The notes below the pieces were generated by a model. The model saw only the letters and a list, made by a program, of their open reading frames with translations. It was not told the DNA's origin and searched no databases. A DNA stretch of 64,000 bases. Origin: UBA8337 sp963932545. Its GTDB lineage: Bacteria; Pseudomonadota; Alphaproteobacteria; RS24. The DNA is taken from contig CAWVRH010000002.1 in the NCBI GenBank assembly GCA_963932545.1, positions 1-64,000 on the forward strand, read 5' to 3'. How positions within the stretch are numbered: the first letter of the stretch is position 1; each line of letters opens with the position of its first letter. Below are positions 15,310-24,737 of the stretch, piece after piece. The position numbers and the translations under genes are program-made.

Positions 15310-16457
15310 CGAGTAAAACAACCCCAGAAACCGGGAAAGGCAGCTGGTTAGGCCAGTTGCGCAGACGCCTCATTGGTGTGCCACGCCGCGTGTGGATAGG
15401 GCTTTTGGTGGGCTCGGTGGTTTTGCACGTCGTGGCTGTGGGCTTTGTTTTATTGCTGCTTTTTGGCGGCGAGCGCGGCAGCGGTGCCGAGCAAGACAGT
15501 GTGGTTATCTCGGCCGGCGAGGCGGGTCCCGAAGAGCTAGACCTGACGCTGGAGACGCAAAGCCCGCCGGAAACTTTCCGCGAAGCAGAGGCAACCCTCG
15601 ATTTGTCTGAGCTATTGGAAGTGCCGCTCGATACGGATTTCAACGACCTGATGATGGATAACGCCAATATGGCCGCCATTGCGCCCGCCATGCCACTACC
15701 CGCAGCCGCCGTTACCCAGCGCGCTTTGCCGGGCGGCGGGCTGATATCGGGCGTGCCGAAAACCTTTGCCGACTATATTGAGCATCTGCAGAAGACCGGC
15801 ATCGATGTGGTGTTTGCGATTGATGCCACAGGCTCGATGGTCTGGGTGCATAAAAAAGTGCACGAGCGGATGGAGCAATTGGCGACTTATATTCGCAATC
15901 TCGTGCCTCTGGCGCGCTTCGGGATTATTGCTTATCGCGATTACAATGATTTGGAATTTGTTACGCGCATCACCCAGCCCAGCTTCGACATTGTGAAATC
16001 CCGAGACTTCATCGCCGGTATCGACGCGGTTGGCGGCGGCGATTATCCAGAAGCCGTGACGCAAGCCTTGCGCGATGCCGAGACCAAAATAGCTTGGCGC
16101 CCGGGCGCGCAACGGGTGGTGATTGTCATTGGTGATGCGCCGCCGCATTCGCATGAAGCGGGCGAAGCGGCTGAAATTGCCGAACGCTTGAAGTCGCGCG
16201 GCGGGCGCCTGTCTTTGCTCGATAGCCGCGTGGAAGCCAATCGGGCGATGTTGGGGCGCGCGCGCTCTGGGGCTTCGGGGCGTGCCGATTTACTGAAGCA
16301 GGGCACCATGCCACAGTTTCGTCGTTTGGCCCGTTTGGGCGGCGGCACGGCAGCCACTTTGGCGGCGGAGCGCCAACTGATGAAGACGCTGGCTCTGCTC
16401 ATATTCGATGATAAGTTTCACGATGAGCTAGCGCCCTTTCTGGCGAATTTGGAATAG
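15306..16457 (+). CDS. TonB-type membrane anchor fused to a von Willebrand A domain
   Basis: The 383-residue protein has a basic cytoplasmic start, then one membrane helix (about 30-53) with S37-V-V-L-H41, the SxxxH pattern that couples TonB to ExbB/ExbD. A linker rich in acidic and Pro/Ala residues (56-150) crosses part of the periplasm. The VWA domain (about 165-345) has a MIDAS-type start D173-A-T-G-S177, then FGIIAYRDYND and GGGDYPEA. There is no TonB C-terminal domain. This suggests that proton flow through the neighbouring ExbB/ExbD proteins works on a metal-dependent binding domain. The function is inferred, and no named relative is recognised. Confidence 0.85.
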   Translation: MTSKTTPETGKGSWLGQLRRRLIGVPRRVWIGLLVGSVVLHVVAVGFVLLLLFGGERGSGAEQDSVVISAGEAGPEELDLTLETQSPPETFREAEATLDLSELLEVPLDTDFNDLMMDNANMAAIAPAMPLPAAAVTQRALPGGGLISGVPKTFADYIEHLQKTGIDVVFAIDATGSMVWVHKKVHERMEQLATYIRNLVPLARFGIIAYRDYNDLEFVTRITQPSFDIVKSRDFIAGIDAVGGGDYPEAVTQALRDAETKIAWRPGAQRVVIVIGDAPPHSHEAGEAAEIAERLKSRGGRLSLLDSRVEANRAMLGRARSGASGRADLLKQGTMPQFRRLARLGGGTAATLAAERQLMKTLALLIFDDKFHDELAPFLANLE

Positions 16458-16465
16458 GGGGCGAT

Positions 16466-18793
16466 ATGCGATTTTTAGCTTTTCACAAAACCCCTCGGTT
16501 GATCTTCGCCTGTTTTTTGGGCTTGTGTGCCAGCGTGCCAGATTTGGCAAATCCTGCGCGCGCGTGTGAGGCGCCGCCAGCTTTATTGACGCTAACGCCG
16601 GAAAAACTTTTGGCGGCGCTTGGCGAAGATAGCGCGCCCTATCTGGCGGCGGCAGATGGCTATTCGATTGGCATGGAGGCGTGTTACGACAGCGCCTTTG
16701 GCCCGCTTGAGCTGGCGCCTTTTGTGCGCCAAGCCAGCCAAGTTGCAGATAATATGGCGGCCCTTCGAAAACTTGCAGAAGACAATGTGCGCCATAATGA
16801 AGTGTCGTTTGAGGAGCTATTGTCGTCCGATCTATGGGGCGATATTGAAAGCCTTCGGGTGGCGGGTGCCTATGGCGTGGCTTGGGGAAAACTGGCCGCG
16901 GCCGTGCGCCATATTTCAGCCGAAGAAAAAGCGCAAGCCATGCAAGGCGCGCTAAAAGCTATGCAAGGGTTGACCTTTGAATTCAAGCATCCGGTTTTGG
17001 TGCAGCGCGCCATGTATGGCTTGGCGACGAGCCAAATCGAGGCGGGCGATCTCAAAACCGCGACCGAGACCTTGCAACGCTTACAAGATTCTTTGAAGCG
17101 CGGCGGCGCGCCGGGGTTCACTCGCGCCGTGGATGCGTTTCATGCCCGCATCACTTCGCCCAACTATCGCCCGCCCGTGGCCTTATTCGGCACGCAAGCG
17201 GATGCCGCCTTTAGCCAGACATCTGCCAATAGTGGCGCGGCCGTTGGCGACGCCGTCAATTTAGCGCGCCAAGCGATACGCGATACGCGCCCTGCCGATG
17301 ACATTGTGGCTCTCTTGCGCCCGGCTTTTAGCGGCGATGTCGAGAGCCTGAAAGGCGCGCTTGATTTGGTTGCGCGCGATCAGCTTTTGTTGAATGCCAT
17401 GGACTACGAGCCGGGCTTATCTTTGCGCGTCATGCGGCAAGCTTTTGCGACCCAAAAATACGGCCAGATTGTATCTGCTTGGCCGGGGGTAAAGCCATTT
17501 TATTCTCATATGCCGACCGGATTAAAGCGACGGGTCGATTATCATATGGGTGTCGCGCGGTTGAATTTGGGCGAGTATAAACGCGCCATCACGCATCTTT
17601 TAGCTGCGCGAAACGGTATGCGAGATGGGGCCACGGCGGATCGGTTGGATAAATTGATAGCGCTGGCACAATTGTCTTTTGATGAAGCGCCCAATGCCGC
17701 GAGGCTCACTTTGGCGCGCGCCTATAAAGATGTCGAGATTCCTACAGACGCCATTTCTCCAGAAAGAACCTTGGCACCGGCCCCGCCGCCGTTAGATGTT
17801 CTTTTGGCGATGCGAGCACGGGTGGTGCTGGCGCGCGATGCCACCGCGCGTAAAAGCTGGGCTGAGGCCGATAAAATATTAACCGGCATCGGGCCCGGCA
17901 CTCCCGCTTATCCGCTATTTTTGGGGATGCGGGTTCGCCTTTTGGCAGAGGCCATCAAGGCGCGGCGCGAGCAAGGCGAAACCGTCGCGGACTTGGCGGC
18001 TACAGCGCGCGGCGCGATAACCTTGTATCAGTTGTGGACGCGCGTCGATTGCCCGCCTGGGTGTCTTGCGGGAAACCGTTTGGCGGTGCACCGTGCGGGA
18101 ATAGAAATTGCTTTGAGTGCCGATTTGGAAAGCCCTAAATTTGGCGCGGCTTGGGGAAGCTTTGTCGAGGATGGTGGCGATATTCGCCCTCTTGTTGGCC
18201 GTGCGCTTGCGTATCTGGTTGCCAAATCGGACAGTGAAAGACTGACTGCTCTTTTAGAAACCCCCGACGATGCCTCAGCCGCTTTCATGCTGGCGCATTG
18301 GAAGGCCTATCTAAAAAAACCGCAAACACGAGCGCGGCTCGACGCACAATATATTTGGCTGACCAGCGATTTGGAAACCCTGCAAGGGCGCCCGCGCGCG
18401 GTATTATTGGAAACGCTCATCGATTTCGACTTGGCGCGCGACAAGCCAGAGGCTGCCTTGGCGTTGGCGGAAAAACTAGCCAGCGAGTTCCCGCGTCGGC
18501 CTTCGGCTTGGTTTCTGCGCGCGGCCACCTTGCAGGCCAATGCGCGCGGCATTGAGGCAGCGCGGGCTCTGTCGGCTTTAGCGCAGCGTACGCCAGCCGA
18601 TGATCCAGTAGGCATGGGGGCGCGCCTTGGACTGGCCGCACTCTTTATTGAGCTAGACCGCACCGAGCAGGCTTGCGCTATGAAGGCAAAAATATTCTCT
18701 CGCACGCAAGCCCAAGCCAATTGGAAGGAGGCCTTAACGGCTTTTCCAGTTTTGCAAACTTGGCATCAAAGCGCCCAAAAAGCCTGTCGTTAA
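16466..18793 (+). CDS. large exported helical-repeat (TPR-like) protein
   Basis: The 775-residue protein has a signal peptide (hydrophobic run about 10-25, likely cut near ARAC, residues 32-34) and then almost only helix-forming sequence with TPR-like spacing, for example GDLKTATETLQRLQDSL and NLGEYKRAITHLLAAR. I see no catalytic motif. It starts 8 bp after the VWA gene and is the last gene of the ExbB-ExbD-ExbD-VWA unit. A periplasmic scaffold that meets the VWA domain is a reasonable inference. It converges with purH 11 bp away with no visible terminator between. Confidence 0.8.
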   Translation: MRFLAFHKTPRLIFACFLGLCASVPDLANPARACEAPPALLTLTPEKLLAALGEDSAPYLAAADGYSIGMEACYDSAFGPLELAPFVRQASQVADNMAALRKLAEDNVRHNEVSFEELLSSDLWGDIESLRVAGAYGVAWGKLAAAVRHISAEEKAQAMQGALKAMQGLTFEFKHPVLVQRAMYGLATSQIEAGDLKTATETLQRLQDSLKRGGAPGFTRAVDAFHARITSPNYRPPVALFGTQADAAFSQTSANSGAAVGDAVNLARQAIRDTRPADDIVALLRPAFSGDVESLKGALDLVARDQLLLNAMDYEPGLSLRVMRQAFATQKYGQIVSAWPGVKPFYSHMPTGLKRRVDYHMGVARLNLGEYKRAITHLLAARNGMRDGATADRLDKLIALAQLSFDEAPNAARLTLARAYKDVEIPTDAISPERTLAPAPPPLDVLLAMRARVVLARDATARKSWAEADKILTGIGPGTPAYPLFLGMRVRLLAEAIKARREQGETVADLAATARGAITLYQLWTRVDCPPGCLAGNRLAVHRAGIEIALSADLESPKFGAAWGSFVEDGGDIRPLVGRALAYLVAKSDSERLTALLETPDDASAAFMLAHWKAYLKKPQTRARLDAQYIWLTSDLETLQGRPRAVLLETLIDFDLARDKPEAALALAEKLASEFPRRPSAWFLRAATLQANARGIEAARALSALAQRTPADDPVGMGARLGLAALFIELDRTEQACAMKAKIFSRTQAQANWKEALTAFPVLQTWHQSAQKACR

Positions 18794-18804
18794 GCTTTGC
18801 GGCC

Positions 18805-20412
18805 CTAATGCCGGAAATGGCGCATACCCGTAAACACCATTGCCAGACCCGCCTCATCCGCGGCGGCAATCACTTCGTCATCGCGAATGGAACCCCCGGG
18901 TTGAATGATTGCTGTGGCACCCGCCTCAGCGGCACTTAGCAGGCCATCGGCGAACGGGAAGAAAGCATCCGAGGCAACGACGGAGCCTTGGGCAAGTGGG
19001 GCATCTGCACCGAGTGCGGTGGCTGCATCTTGGCTTTTGCGGGCTGCGATGCGGGAGCTGTCGAGGCGGCTCATTTGGCCTGCGCCGACACCGACTGTGG
19101 CGCCATCTTTCACATAAACAATCGCGTTTGACTTCACATGTTTGGCGACCCGCCAGGCGAACAATAGATCGGCCATTTCTTGGGCGCTCGGTTGGCGTTT
19201 GGTGACGAAAGTTAAATCAGCTTCGACGATATGGCCGTTGTCGCGATTTTGCACCAAATAGCCGCCAGCCACATTGCGGATAGATAGGCCGGCCGCATCG
19301 GCAACGGGAAGGCCGCCGGTTATCAGCAAGCGCAAGTTTTTCTTTTTCGCAATGACCTCGCGGGCCGCCGCATCTGCGTCGGGGGCGATAATCACTTCGG
19401 TAAAAATTTCGGTAATCGCAGCTGCCGTGGCGCCATCGAGCGTTTGGTTTGTGGCGATAATGCCGCCAAACGCCGAGACCGGGTCGCAACGCAGAGCTTT
19501 AGCAAAAGCTTCTGGCAGCGTGGCACCTGTCGCGACGCCGCATGGATTGGCGTGTTTGATAATGGCGCAAGCGGCAGTTTGGGCGGGGTCAAACTCGCTG
19601 ACCAATTCAAACGCGGCATCCGTGTCGTTAATATTGTTATACGATAAGGCTTTGCCTTGCAGCTGTTCGGCAGTGGCTACGCCAATGCGCGGCGTGTCGC
19701 CAATATAAAAGCCCGCTTGTTGATGCGGGTTTTCGCCATAGCGCAAGGCCTGCTGAAGCTTGCCACCAACCGCGCGGTAAGGCGGCATATCAATATCCAG
19801 TTGGGCTGCCATCCAATTCGAAATCGCGGCGTCATAAGCGCCCGTGCGGGCATAGGCTTTTTGCGCCAAGCGCTGGCGCAAAGCCAAATCCGTGCCGCCT
19901 GCGTCGAGCGCAGCTAGAACCGTGTCATAATCTTCATTATCGACCAGAACCGCGACATCATTATGGTTTTTGGCTGCCGCGCGTATCATCGCAGGCCCGC
20001 CAATATCGATGTTCTCAATGCAGGTCGCATAGTCTCCACCTGCCGCCACCGTGGCCTCGAACGGATAAAGGTTCACCACCAGCAAATCAATCGCCAGAAT
20101 GTCATGCTCGTTCATCGACGCGCGGTGTTCCTCATTGTCGCGAATGGCCAATAACCCACCGTGGACATTGGGGTGCAGCGTTTTTACGCGCCCGTCCATC
20201 ATCTCCGGAAAGCCCGTAAGCTCCGACACATCGCGGCAAGCCAGGCCAGCCTCTTGTAATAATTTGGCCGTCCCGCCGGTCGATACCAGCTCGACACCTT
20301 TGGCCACCAATTTCTGAGCGAAGTCGACAATGCCGTCTTTATCTGACACGGAAATCAGGGCGCGGGTAATCGGTTTTACATCTGACTTGGAAGGGGAGGT
20401 GGAATGAGACAT
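18805..20412 (-). CDS. purH: AICAR transformylase / IMP cyclohydrolase
   Basis: The 535-residue bifunctional enzyme catalyses the last two steps of IMP synthesis. The N-terminal cyclohydrolase domain has ALISVSDKDGI, LVSTGGTAKLL and GRVKTLHP. The C-terminal transformylase domain has LRYGENPHQ, HANPCGVA, GQMSRLDS and ends with the usual DAFFPFADG and IIQPGGSIRDDEVI blocks. It is the last gene of an rsmB, rpe, heparinase-like, purH run, 25 bp after the heparinase-like gene, an arrangement frequent in Alphaproteobacteria. Confidence 0.97.
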   Translation of the reverse strand: MSHSTSPSKSDVKPITRALISVSDKDGIVDFAQKLVAKGVELVSTGGTAKLLQEAGLACRDVSELTGFPEMMDGRVKTLHPNVHGGLLAIRDNEEHRASMNEHDILAIDLLVVNLYPFEATVAAGGDYATCIENIDIGGPAMIRAAAKNHNDVAVLVDNEDYDTVLAALDAGGTDLALRQRLAQKAYARTGAYDAAISNWMAAQLDIDMPPYRAVGGKLQQALRYGENPHQQAGFYIGDTPRIGVATAEQLQGKALSYNNINDTDAAFELVSEFDPAQTAACAIIKHANPCGVATGATLPEAFAKALRCDPVSAFGGIIATNQTLDGATAAAITEIFTEVIIAPDADAAAREVIAKKKNLRLLITGGLPVADAAGLSIRNVAGGYLVQNRDNGHIVEADLTFVTKRQPSAQEMADLLFAWRVAKHVKSNAIVYVKDGATVGVGAGQMSRLDSSRIAARKSQDAATALGADAPLAQGSVVASDAFFPFADGLLSAAEAGATAIIQPGGSIRDDEVIAAADEAGLAMVFTGMRHFRH

Positions 20413-20437
20413 TGGATTTTCCTAACTTCGTCTTTTA

Positions 20438-22165
20438 CTAAGATCTGCGTTTTCCGCGCCGCCCTGCGTATCGCAAGGCCCAGCGTATCAGGGTATCGGT
20501 ATGGCCCAATTGCCCACGAATGGCAAGTTGCTGGCTCCGTTGCGGCACGCCTTGGCGTCCCATATACACGCTTTCTTCTAAGCGCAATTGGGTCGGGCTA
20601 TCATTTCCGGTTCTAAACTGCCAGCCGTGTCCGCTTGGTGTCAGCAACAAAACGGCATCGCCACCGCTTTGTAAGCTGGCGGTGACATCTGGATGCAAAT
20701 GAAAGCGTAAATGAAATGGCGCGCCCTCGGCTGCAACATGGTTCATGTCCGCCAGCAATAAGTCTTCGCCACGAAAATCTTCTCCGCGGGCATCTATAAA
20801 CAGGCGGCGATTGTGGCGCACGCCGTGAGTTTCGAGAAAAATGCCGTGGCTGGCCTCCAGCCAAATCCCCGTTTTATCTTCCACGCGCCGCGCCGTGACG
20901 TGCCAATCATCCGCCTTCAGGCGGGACCCCAAACGACGCGCGGCATGGCCGCTGCGCAGAAACGGATCTTTCACGTCTTGGTCAAAAGACAAAGTAGAAT
21001 GTGCAGATAAGCCACGCGCGGCCAATTTCCAATCTGCCCCATGCACCAAATTTGGCCCGCAATTCACAATCAATCGATCCGTGCCGTGGCTCATTTCGAA
21101 CGCCAAGGGAGCCGGATGGCTTTTTACACTATGGGCGCCGCTCATCCCGCCGCCCGTATCCACGAGGATCATGGTCTGTTCGGCGTCTAGGCGCTGGTAG
21201 CCGCTTTTTGGCGCAAAACTCATTGGCGCTTGGTCTTTTTTCGGCAAAACCGCATCGAGGCTCGCCACCTCACGCTCGATGCCGCCTTGGAAGACAGCGA
21301 GCTTTTTATCCTTATGGCGGAGCATCCGCACCATTGCCTGCATGCGGGTCAGCGTTATGGCAAACAAATTGGGCGGCGCGATTTGACGCGCGGCCAGCCC
21401 AGATTCAATGGCGATGAGATCAGCAAGGAGATCGACCAGAATGTCGGGCGTGCGGCTGATATGGCCACCGTCGGGCAAAATCTGGCGGCGCAATTCTCGA
21501 ATTAGTAAATCCATGCCTTGGCGCAAAATTTGGCCCTCTTCTGGCAAGCTAAGCCCCGCCAATGTAAGGCCAATGGCACTTTCCAAACGCATTTTCCCGT
21601 CTGGAATTTGTCCGATGGTCAGCGCCAGCCAGCGCGCCTGATGCGTGTAACAGGCATTTATGCGTGCCAGTTCTTGGGTGTCAAAGCTAGTCTTTAAAAC
21701 CCCAAGCGCTAGGTTCCAGCGTGCCAAACGTCGGCCAACAACATTGGGGTGCATAAATTTTTTGCGTCTCATATAGCCGCTTTGCACCCAGTGCAAAATC
21801 ATATCGCGGCTCATTTGGTGTCCCGTGGCATCGGGCAAGGCCAGCAAATCACACAGCCAGTGGAAGCTATGCAGCTCATCGCGCCATTCGGCATTGGGCG
21901 GGTTAATTTGAAAAGGTAGCTTATTGGCATCCCTTACAATGGCGCCGGGCAAGGTATAATCCCCCGCTAGCCAGGTTTCCCCGCGTGCCGGATTTCCGGG
22001 CTGAAGGCCGGGCGGGATGCCATAACTTACGGTGCTTGTTGGCCCTTGCCAGAGCCGCCAACCGAGGGCGGAACGTAAAAGCGCATTTCTGGAATTATTC
22101 CACAAAGCGGCAGCATCGGCGCGCAAGGCTTCAAAACCTGTCGTCAGCCGGCTTGCGCGCCCCAT
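20438..22165 (-). CDS. heparinase II/III family protein
   Basis: The 575-residue protein has an N-terminal helical part (about 90-320) and a C-terminal beta-rich heparinase II/III part (about 330-560) with SGYQRLDAEQTMILVDTGG and AHSTLSFD. Members are polysaccharide lyases, but this stand-alone version without a signal peptide sits between rpe and purH in many alphaproteobacteria and has no proven substrate. Its start ATG directly abuts the rpe stop codon, so the two are surely co-transcribed. Confidence 0.85.
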   Translation of the reverse strand: MGRASRLTTGFEALRADAAALWNNSRNALLRSALGWRLWQGPTSTVSYGIPPGLQPGNPARGETWLAGDYTLPGAIVRDANKLPFQINPPNAEWRDELHSFHWLCDLLALPDATGHQMSRDMILHWVQSGYMRRKKFMHPNVVGRRLARWNLALGVLKTSFDTQELARINACYTHQARWLALTIGQIPDGKMRLESAIGLTLAGLSLPEEGQILRQGMDLLIRELRRQILPDGGHISRTPDILVDLLADLIAIESGLAARQIAPPNLFAITLTRMQAMVRMLRHKDKKLAVFQGGIEREVASLDAVLPKKDQAPMSFAPKSGYQRLDAEQTMILVDTGGGMSGAHSVKSHPAPLAFEMSHGTDRLIVNCGPNLVHGADWKLAARGLSAHSTLSFDQDVKDPFLRSGHAARRLGSRLKADDWHVTARRVEDKTGIWLEASHGIFLETHGVRHNRRLFIDARGEDFRGEDLLLADMNHVAAEGAPFHLRFHLHPDVTASLQSGGDAVLLLTPSGHGWQFRTGNDSPTQLRLEESVYMGRQGVPQRSQQLAIRGQLGHTDTLIRWALRYAGRRGKRRS

Positions 22166-22834
22166 TTACTGCTCCTTGGCAGCCCGCAGAGCGGCTATAT
22201 TGTCGGCATAGGCCGAGGGCCCGCCCTTAAAAGTGGCTGTTCCGGCCACCAACATAGAGGCGCCTGCTGCAATGATACTAGCGGCATTTTGGCGGTTTAC
22301 GCCGCCATCGACCTCTAGCTCAATGTCTCTACCGGAGGCATCGATCATGCTACGAAGCGTGCGGATTTTATCCAATTGGCTTTCGATGAAGCTCTGACCG
22401 CCAAAACCGGGGTTCACCGACATCACCAAAATAAGGTCAATGTCGCCCATCAGATGATCGAGCACGCTGACGGGCGTTGCTGGGTTGAGCGAGACGCCAA
22501 CTTTGCATCCGGCGGCCTTAATCGCTTGTGCGGAGCGATGCGGGTGCGGGCCAGCTTCGGGGTGGAAGGTGATGATATCCGCGCCTGCGTCTGCAAAGGC
22601 GGTAATATAATTATCGACGGGCGCAATCATCAAATGCACATCGAGGGGCTTGCTGGCGTGGGGCTTTAGAGCTTTCACGACATCTGGGCCAATGGTGATA
22701 TTGGGAACAAAATGCCCATCCATCACATCGACATGCACTAAATCGCAGCCTGCCTCGCAAATGGCGGCAACCTCTTCGCCTAATTTGGCGAAATCGGCCG
22801 ATAGAATGGAAGGTGAAATCTTAACGTTGCTCAT
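22166..22834 (-). CDS. rpe: ribulose-phosphate 3-epimerase
   Basis: The 222-residue TIM-barrel enzyme interconverts ribulose 5-phosphate and xylulose 5-phosphate in the pentose phosphate and Calvin pathways. It has ISPSILSADF, LVHVDVMDGHFVPNI, the mobile MSVNPGFGGQ loop and ELEVDGGVN. I chose the ATG at 22834, with AAGGG 8 bp upstream; an in-frame GTG at 22843 is possible but lies inside that spacing. It starts 96 bp after rsmB. Confidence 0.95.
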   Translation of the reverse strand: MSNVKISPSILSADFAKLGEEVAAICEAGCDLVHVDVMDGHFVPNITIGPDVVKALKPHASKPLDVHLMIAPVDNYITAFADAGADIITFHPEAGPHPHRSAQAIKAAGCKVGVSLNPATPVSVLDHLMGDIDLILVMSVNPGFGGQSFIESQLDKIRTLRSMIDASGRDIELEVDGGVNRQNAASIIAAGASMLVAGTATFKGGPSAYADNIAALRAAKEQ

Positions 22835-22930
22835 GCTTAGCACCCTTAAAAACTTGCCTAGGCCCTATTTGTAGGGGGTTTTGTGCGGGCTCGCAATCGT
22901 GTTGGGGGTCTCTGGCTCGATTGGTTGGCT

Positions 22931-24343
22931 TTATGCACCTGTTTTTTGAAACACTTGCGCAAAGAAACCGTCCATGCCGCCTTTTTCTATATCCCCGAGG
23001 TGGCGATTTTGCGCCAAAGGATGATCGGCTGGGGTCGAGCGGAAAGCTTGGTCATGGCACAAATGCGCCGGCAGATTTTGCGGGCTCACGACACGAAAAT
23101 CGTCATGCGCCTCTAGAAAAGCTTTTGCCTGCGCCTCGCCTTCTTCGGGGTCCAGCGAGCAAACGGCATAGCACAAAAACCCGCCCGGTTTCACCCAACC
23201 CGTCGCGCGTTCCAGCAATTGCTGCTGAAATTCGGCCAATTTGGCGATATAGCCTTCAAAGCGATTGAGCACGAGGTCGGGGTGGCGGCGTATGGTGCCG
23301 CTGGCTGAACAAGGCGCGTCCAATAAGACCGCATCAAATTGCTTGGGCGATTGCCAGTCCAGCGCATCGCCTCGAACCAAATTGGCTTTTAGCTTGGTGC
23401 GCTTCAGGTTTTCTTTCACCCTCGCCAAACGACTGGCCGAAATATCTAAGGCCGTAACGTCATAGCCCGCGGCAGACAATTGCAGCGTCTTGCCACCTGG
23501 CGCGGCGCATAAATCGAGAACTGTAGCTGGCGTCTCAGGGTCGCAAGCTTGGCGCAGTTCGGCGTCCAATAATTGCGCTGGGTATCCGGCGGCGACATCT
23601 TGGACAAACCAATCGCCGTCTTTAAAGCCGTCCAAAGCGCGAACATCGCCAGAGCGCTCGAGACGCACATGCGTGTCATTTAGCGCTTCAGCGCCTTCAT
23701 TGGCGGCCACAAAGGCGGCCGCTTTTTCGGGCGCTTTGAAACATAAATCCAATGGCGGCGTGCGGGTATGTTGGGTCACAATGGCGGCCAAAGCCTCGTG
23801 TCCATAGGCGACCTCAAAACGGGCTTGCATCCAATCGGGCAGGTTTTCTAGCGGCGTTGGGTCTGGCGGCCCATCGGCTTGAATATCGCGCTCAATTTGG
23901 CGCAAGACGGCATTAATAAGGCCACGGAAAGGTTGTTCGCGCCGCCCCGTTGCGGCCACGGTTTCATGGATGGCAGCATGGGCTGGCACATTCATGTAAA
24001 CCAATTGCGCCACGCCGATACATAACAGTCCATGGGCGATATGCGGGCGCAAAGGCAGGGCGCGTTTTAAATGTTTGGAAGTCAGCGCGTTAATCTCGCC
24101 ATAATGGCGTAAGGCCATTTGCACCATAGCGTCGGCTAAATTGCGTTCGCTATCGGGTAAATCGGAGAGGCGATCGCGCGCCTCATCCAGCGTTTTGCCG
24201 CGCGTGATGGCCGCCAGCATGGCGCCCGCCACACGGCGCGTGTCGCCTTTGCCACGCCCGCCCTTTTTGGGCCCGTTTTTTGGAGGGCCGCCATTTTGCG
24301 GGATGGATTTTTTACCGTTTGAATTATCTGCTTGCGAAACCAT
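22931..24343 (-). CDS. rsmB: 16S rRNA (cytosine-967-C5)-methyltransferase
   Basis: The protein has about 470 residues. A Lys/Gly/Pro-rich tail leads into a NusB-like domain (about 30-175) and then the RsmB/Sun methyltransferase domain with SAM motif LDLCAAPGGKTLQL, catalytic blocks LLDAPCSASGTIRRHPD (motif IV Cys) and YAVCSLDPEEGE (motif VI Cys). It makes m5C967 in 16S rRNA with SAM. The ATG at 24343 was taken as start; upstream only a weak TTG is available. It is divergent from the SDHAF4-like gene. Confidence 0.93.
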   Translation of the reverse strand: MVSQADNSNGKKSIPQNGGPPKNGPKKGGRGKGDTRRVAGAMLAAITRGKTLDEARDRLSDLPDSERNLADAMVQMALRHYGEINALTSKHLKRALPLRPHIAHGLLCIGVAQLVYMNVPAHAAIHETVAATGRREQPFRGLINAVLRQIERDIQADGPPDPTPLENLPDWMQARFEVAYGHEALAAIVTQHTRTPPLDLCFKAPEKAAAFVAANEGAEALNDTHVRLERSGDVRALDGFKDGDWFVQDVAAGYPAQLLDAELRQACDPETPATVLDLCAAPGGKTLQLSAAGYDVTALDISASRLARVKENLKRTKLKANLVRGDALDWQSPKQFDAVLLDAPCSASGTIRRHPDLVLNRFEGYIAKLAEFQQQLLERATGWVKPGGFLCYAVCSLDPEEGEAQAKAFLEAHDDFRVVSPQNLPAHLCHDQAFRSTPADHPLAQNRHLGDIEKGGMDGFFAQVFQKTGA

Positions 24344-24395
24344 GTCGCGGTTACACCACCTTGGCAATCATTCGTAAAGCCCCCATATTAGCATT

Positions 24396-24599
24396 ATGAA
24401 AAAATCAATTCCGCCCCTAGACCCGAAAATCGTTGCGGCGCAACGAAACGCTGCCCAACAAAAAGCGCTTGAGGAGGCGGCCGCGCGCCGTGCCGCCCAT
24501 GTGGTGCGCCAACGCGCCAGCGAGAGCGGCGGCCAAGAAGGCCCCGAGCCGACCCGCTATGGCGATTGGGAAAAGGGCGGTATTGTCTCTGATTTTTAG
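24396..24599 (+). CDS. DUF1674 / SDHAF4-like succinate dehydrogenase assembly factor
   Basis: This 67-residue protein ends with EPTRYGDWEKGGIVSDF, the diagnostic C terminus of DUF1674, the bacterial counterpart of SDHAF4. In mitochondria SDHAF4 binds flavinylated SdhA and helps its assembly with SdhB. The N-terminal half is basic and helical. It starts with ATG 24396, 52 bp from the divergent rsmB start. The codons for the last four residues and the stop are triplicated in tandem just downstream (see the repeat at 24585). Confidence 0.88.
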   Translation: MKKSIPPLDPKIVAAQRNAAQQKALEEAAARRAAHVVRQRASESGGQEGPEPTRYGDWEKGGIVSDF

Positions 24600-24632
24600 G
24601 GTCTCTGACTTTTAGAGTTTCTGACTTTTTAA
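24585..24632. repeat. three tandem 16-bp repeats over the stop codon of the DUF1674 gene
   Basis: GTCTCTGATTTTTAGG, GTCTCTGACTTTTAGA and GTTTCTGACTTTTTAA follow each other. The first holds the last codons and stop (V-S-D-F-stop), and the next two repeat the same words in shifted frames. The segment 24633-24737 holds no other gene. Confidence 0.85.
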
Positions 24633-24737
24633 AGGTCCCGAATTTCAATCTGATTTTTACAACCATGAGTGACTGGCGCGATCTGCGCGAAACACGCTAG
24701 CCTGCATTTTGTTCGTGTTGGTTGCGTGAGGAAAAAT

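Noticed and set aside
13660..18793. Zorya-type anti-phage defence
   Set aside because: A MotA/ExbB-like channel is present, but there is no peptidoglycan-binding ZorB domain and no ZorC/ZorD helicase or nuclease. The VWA and exported repeat proteins point to the envelope.
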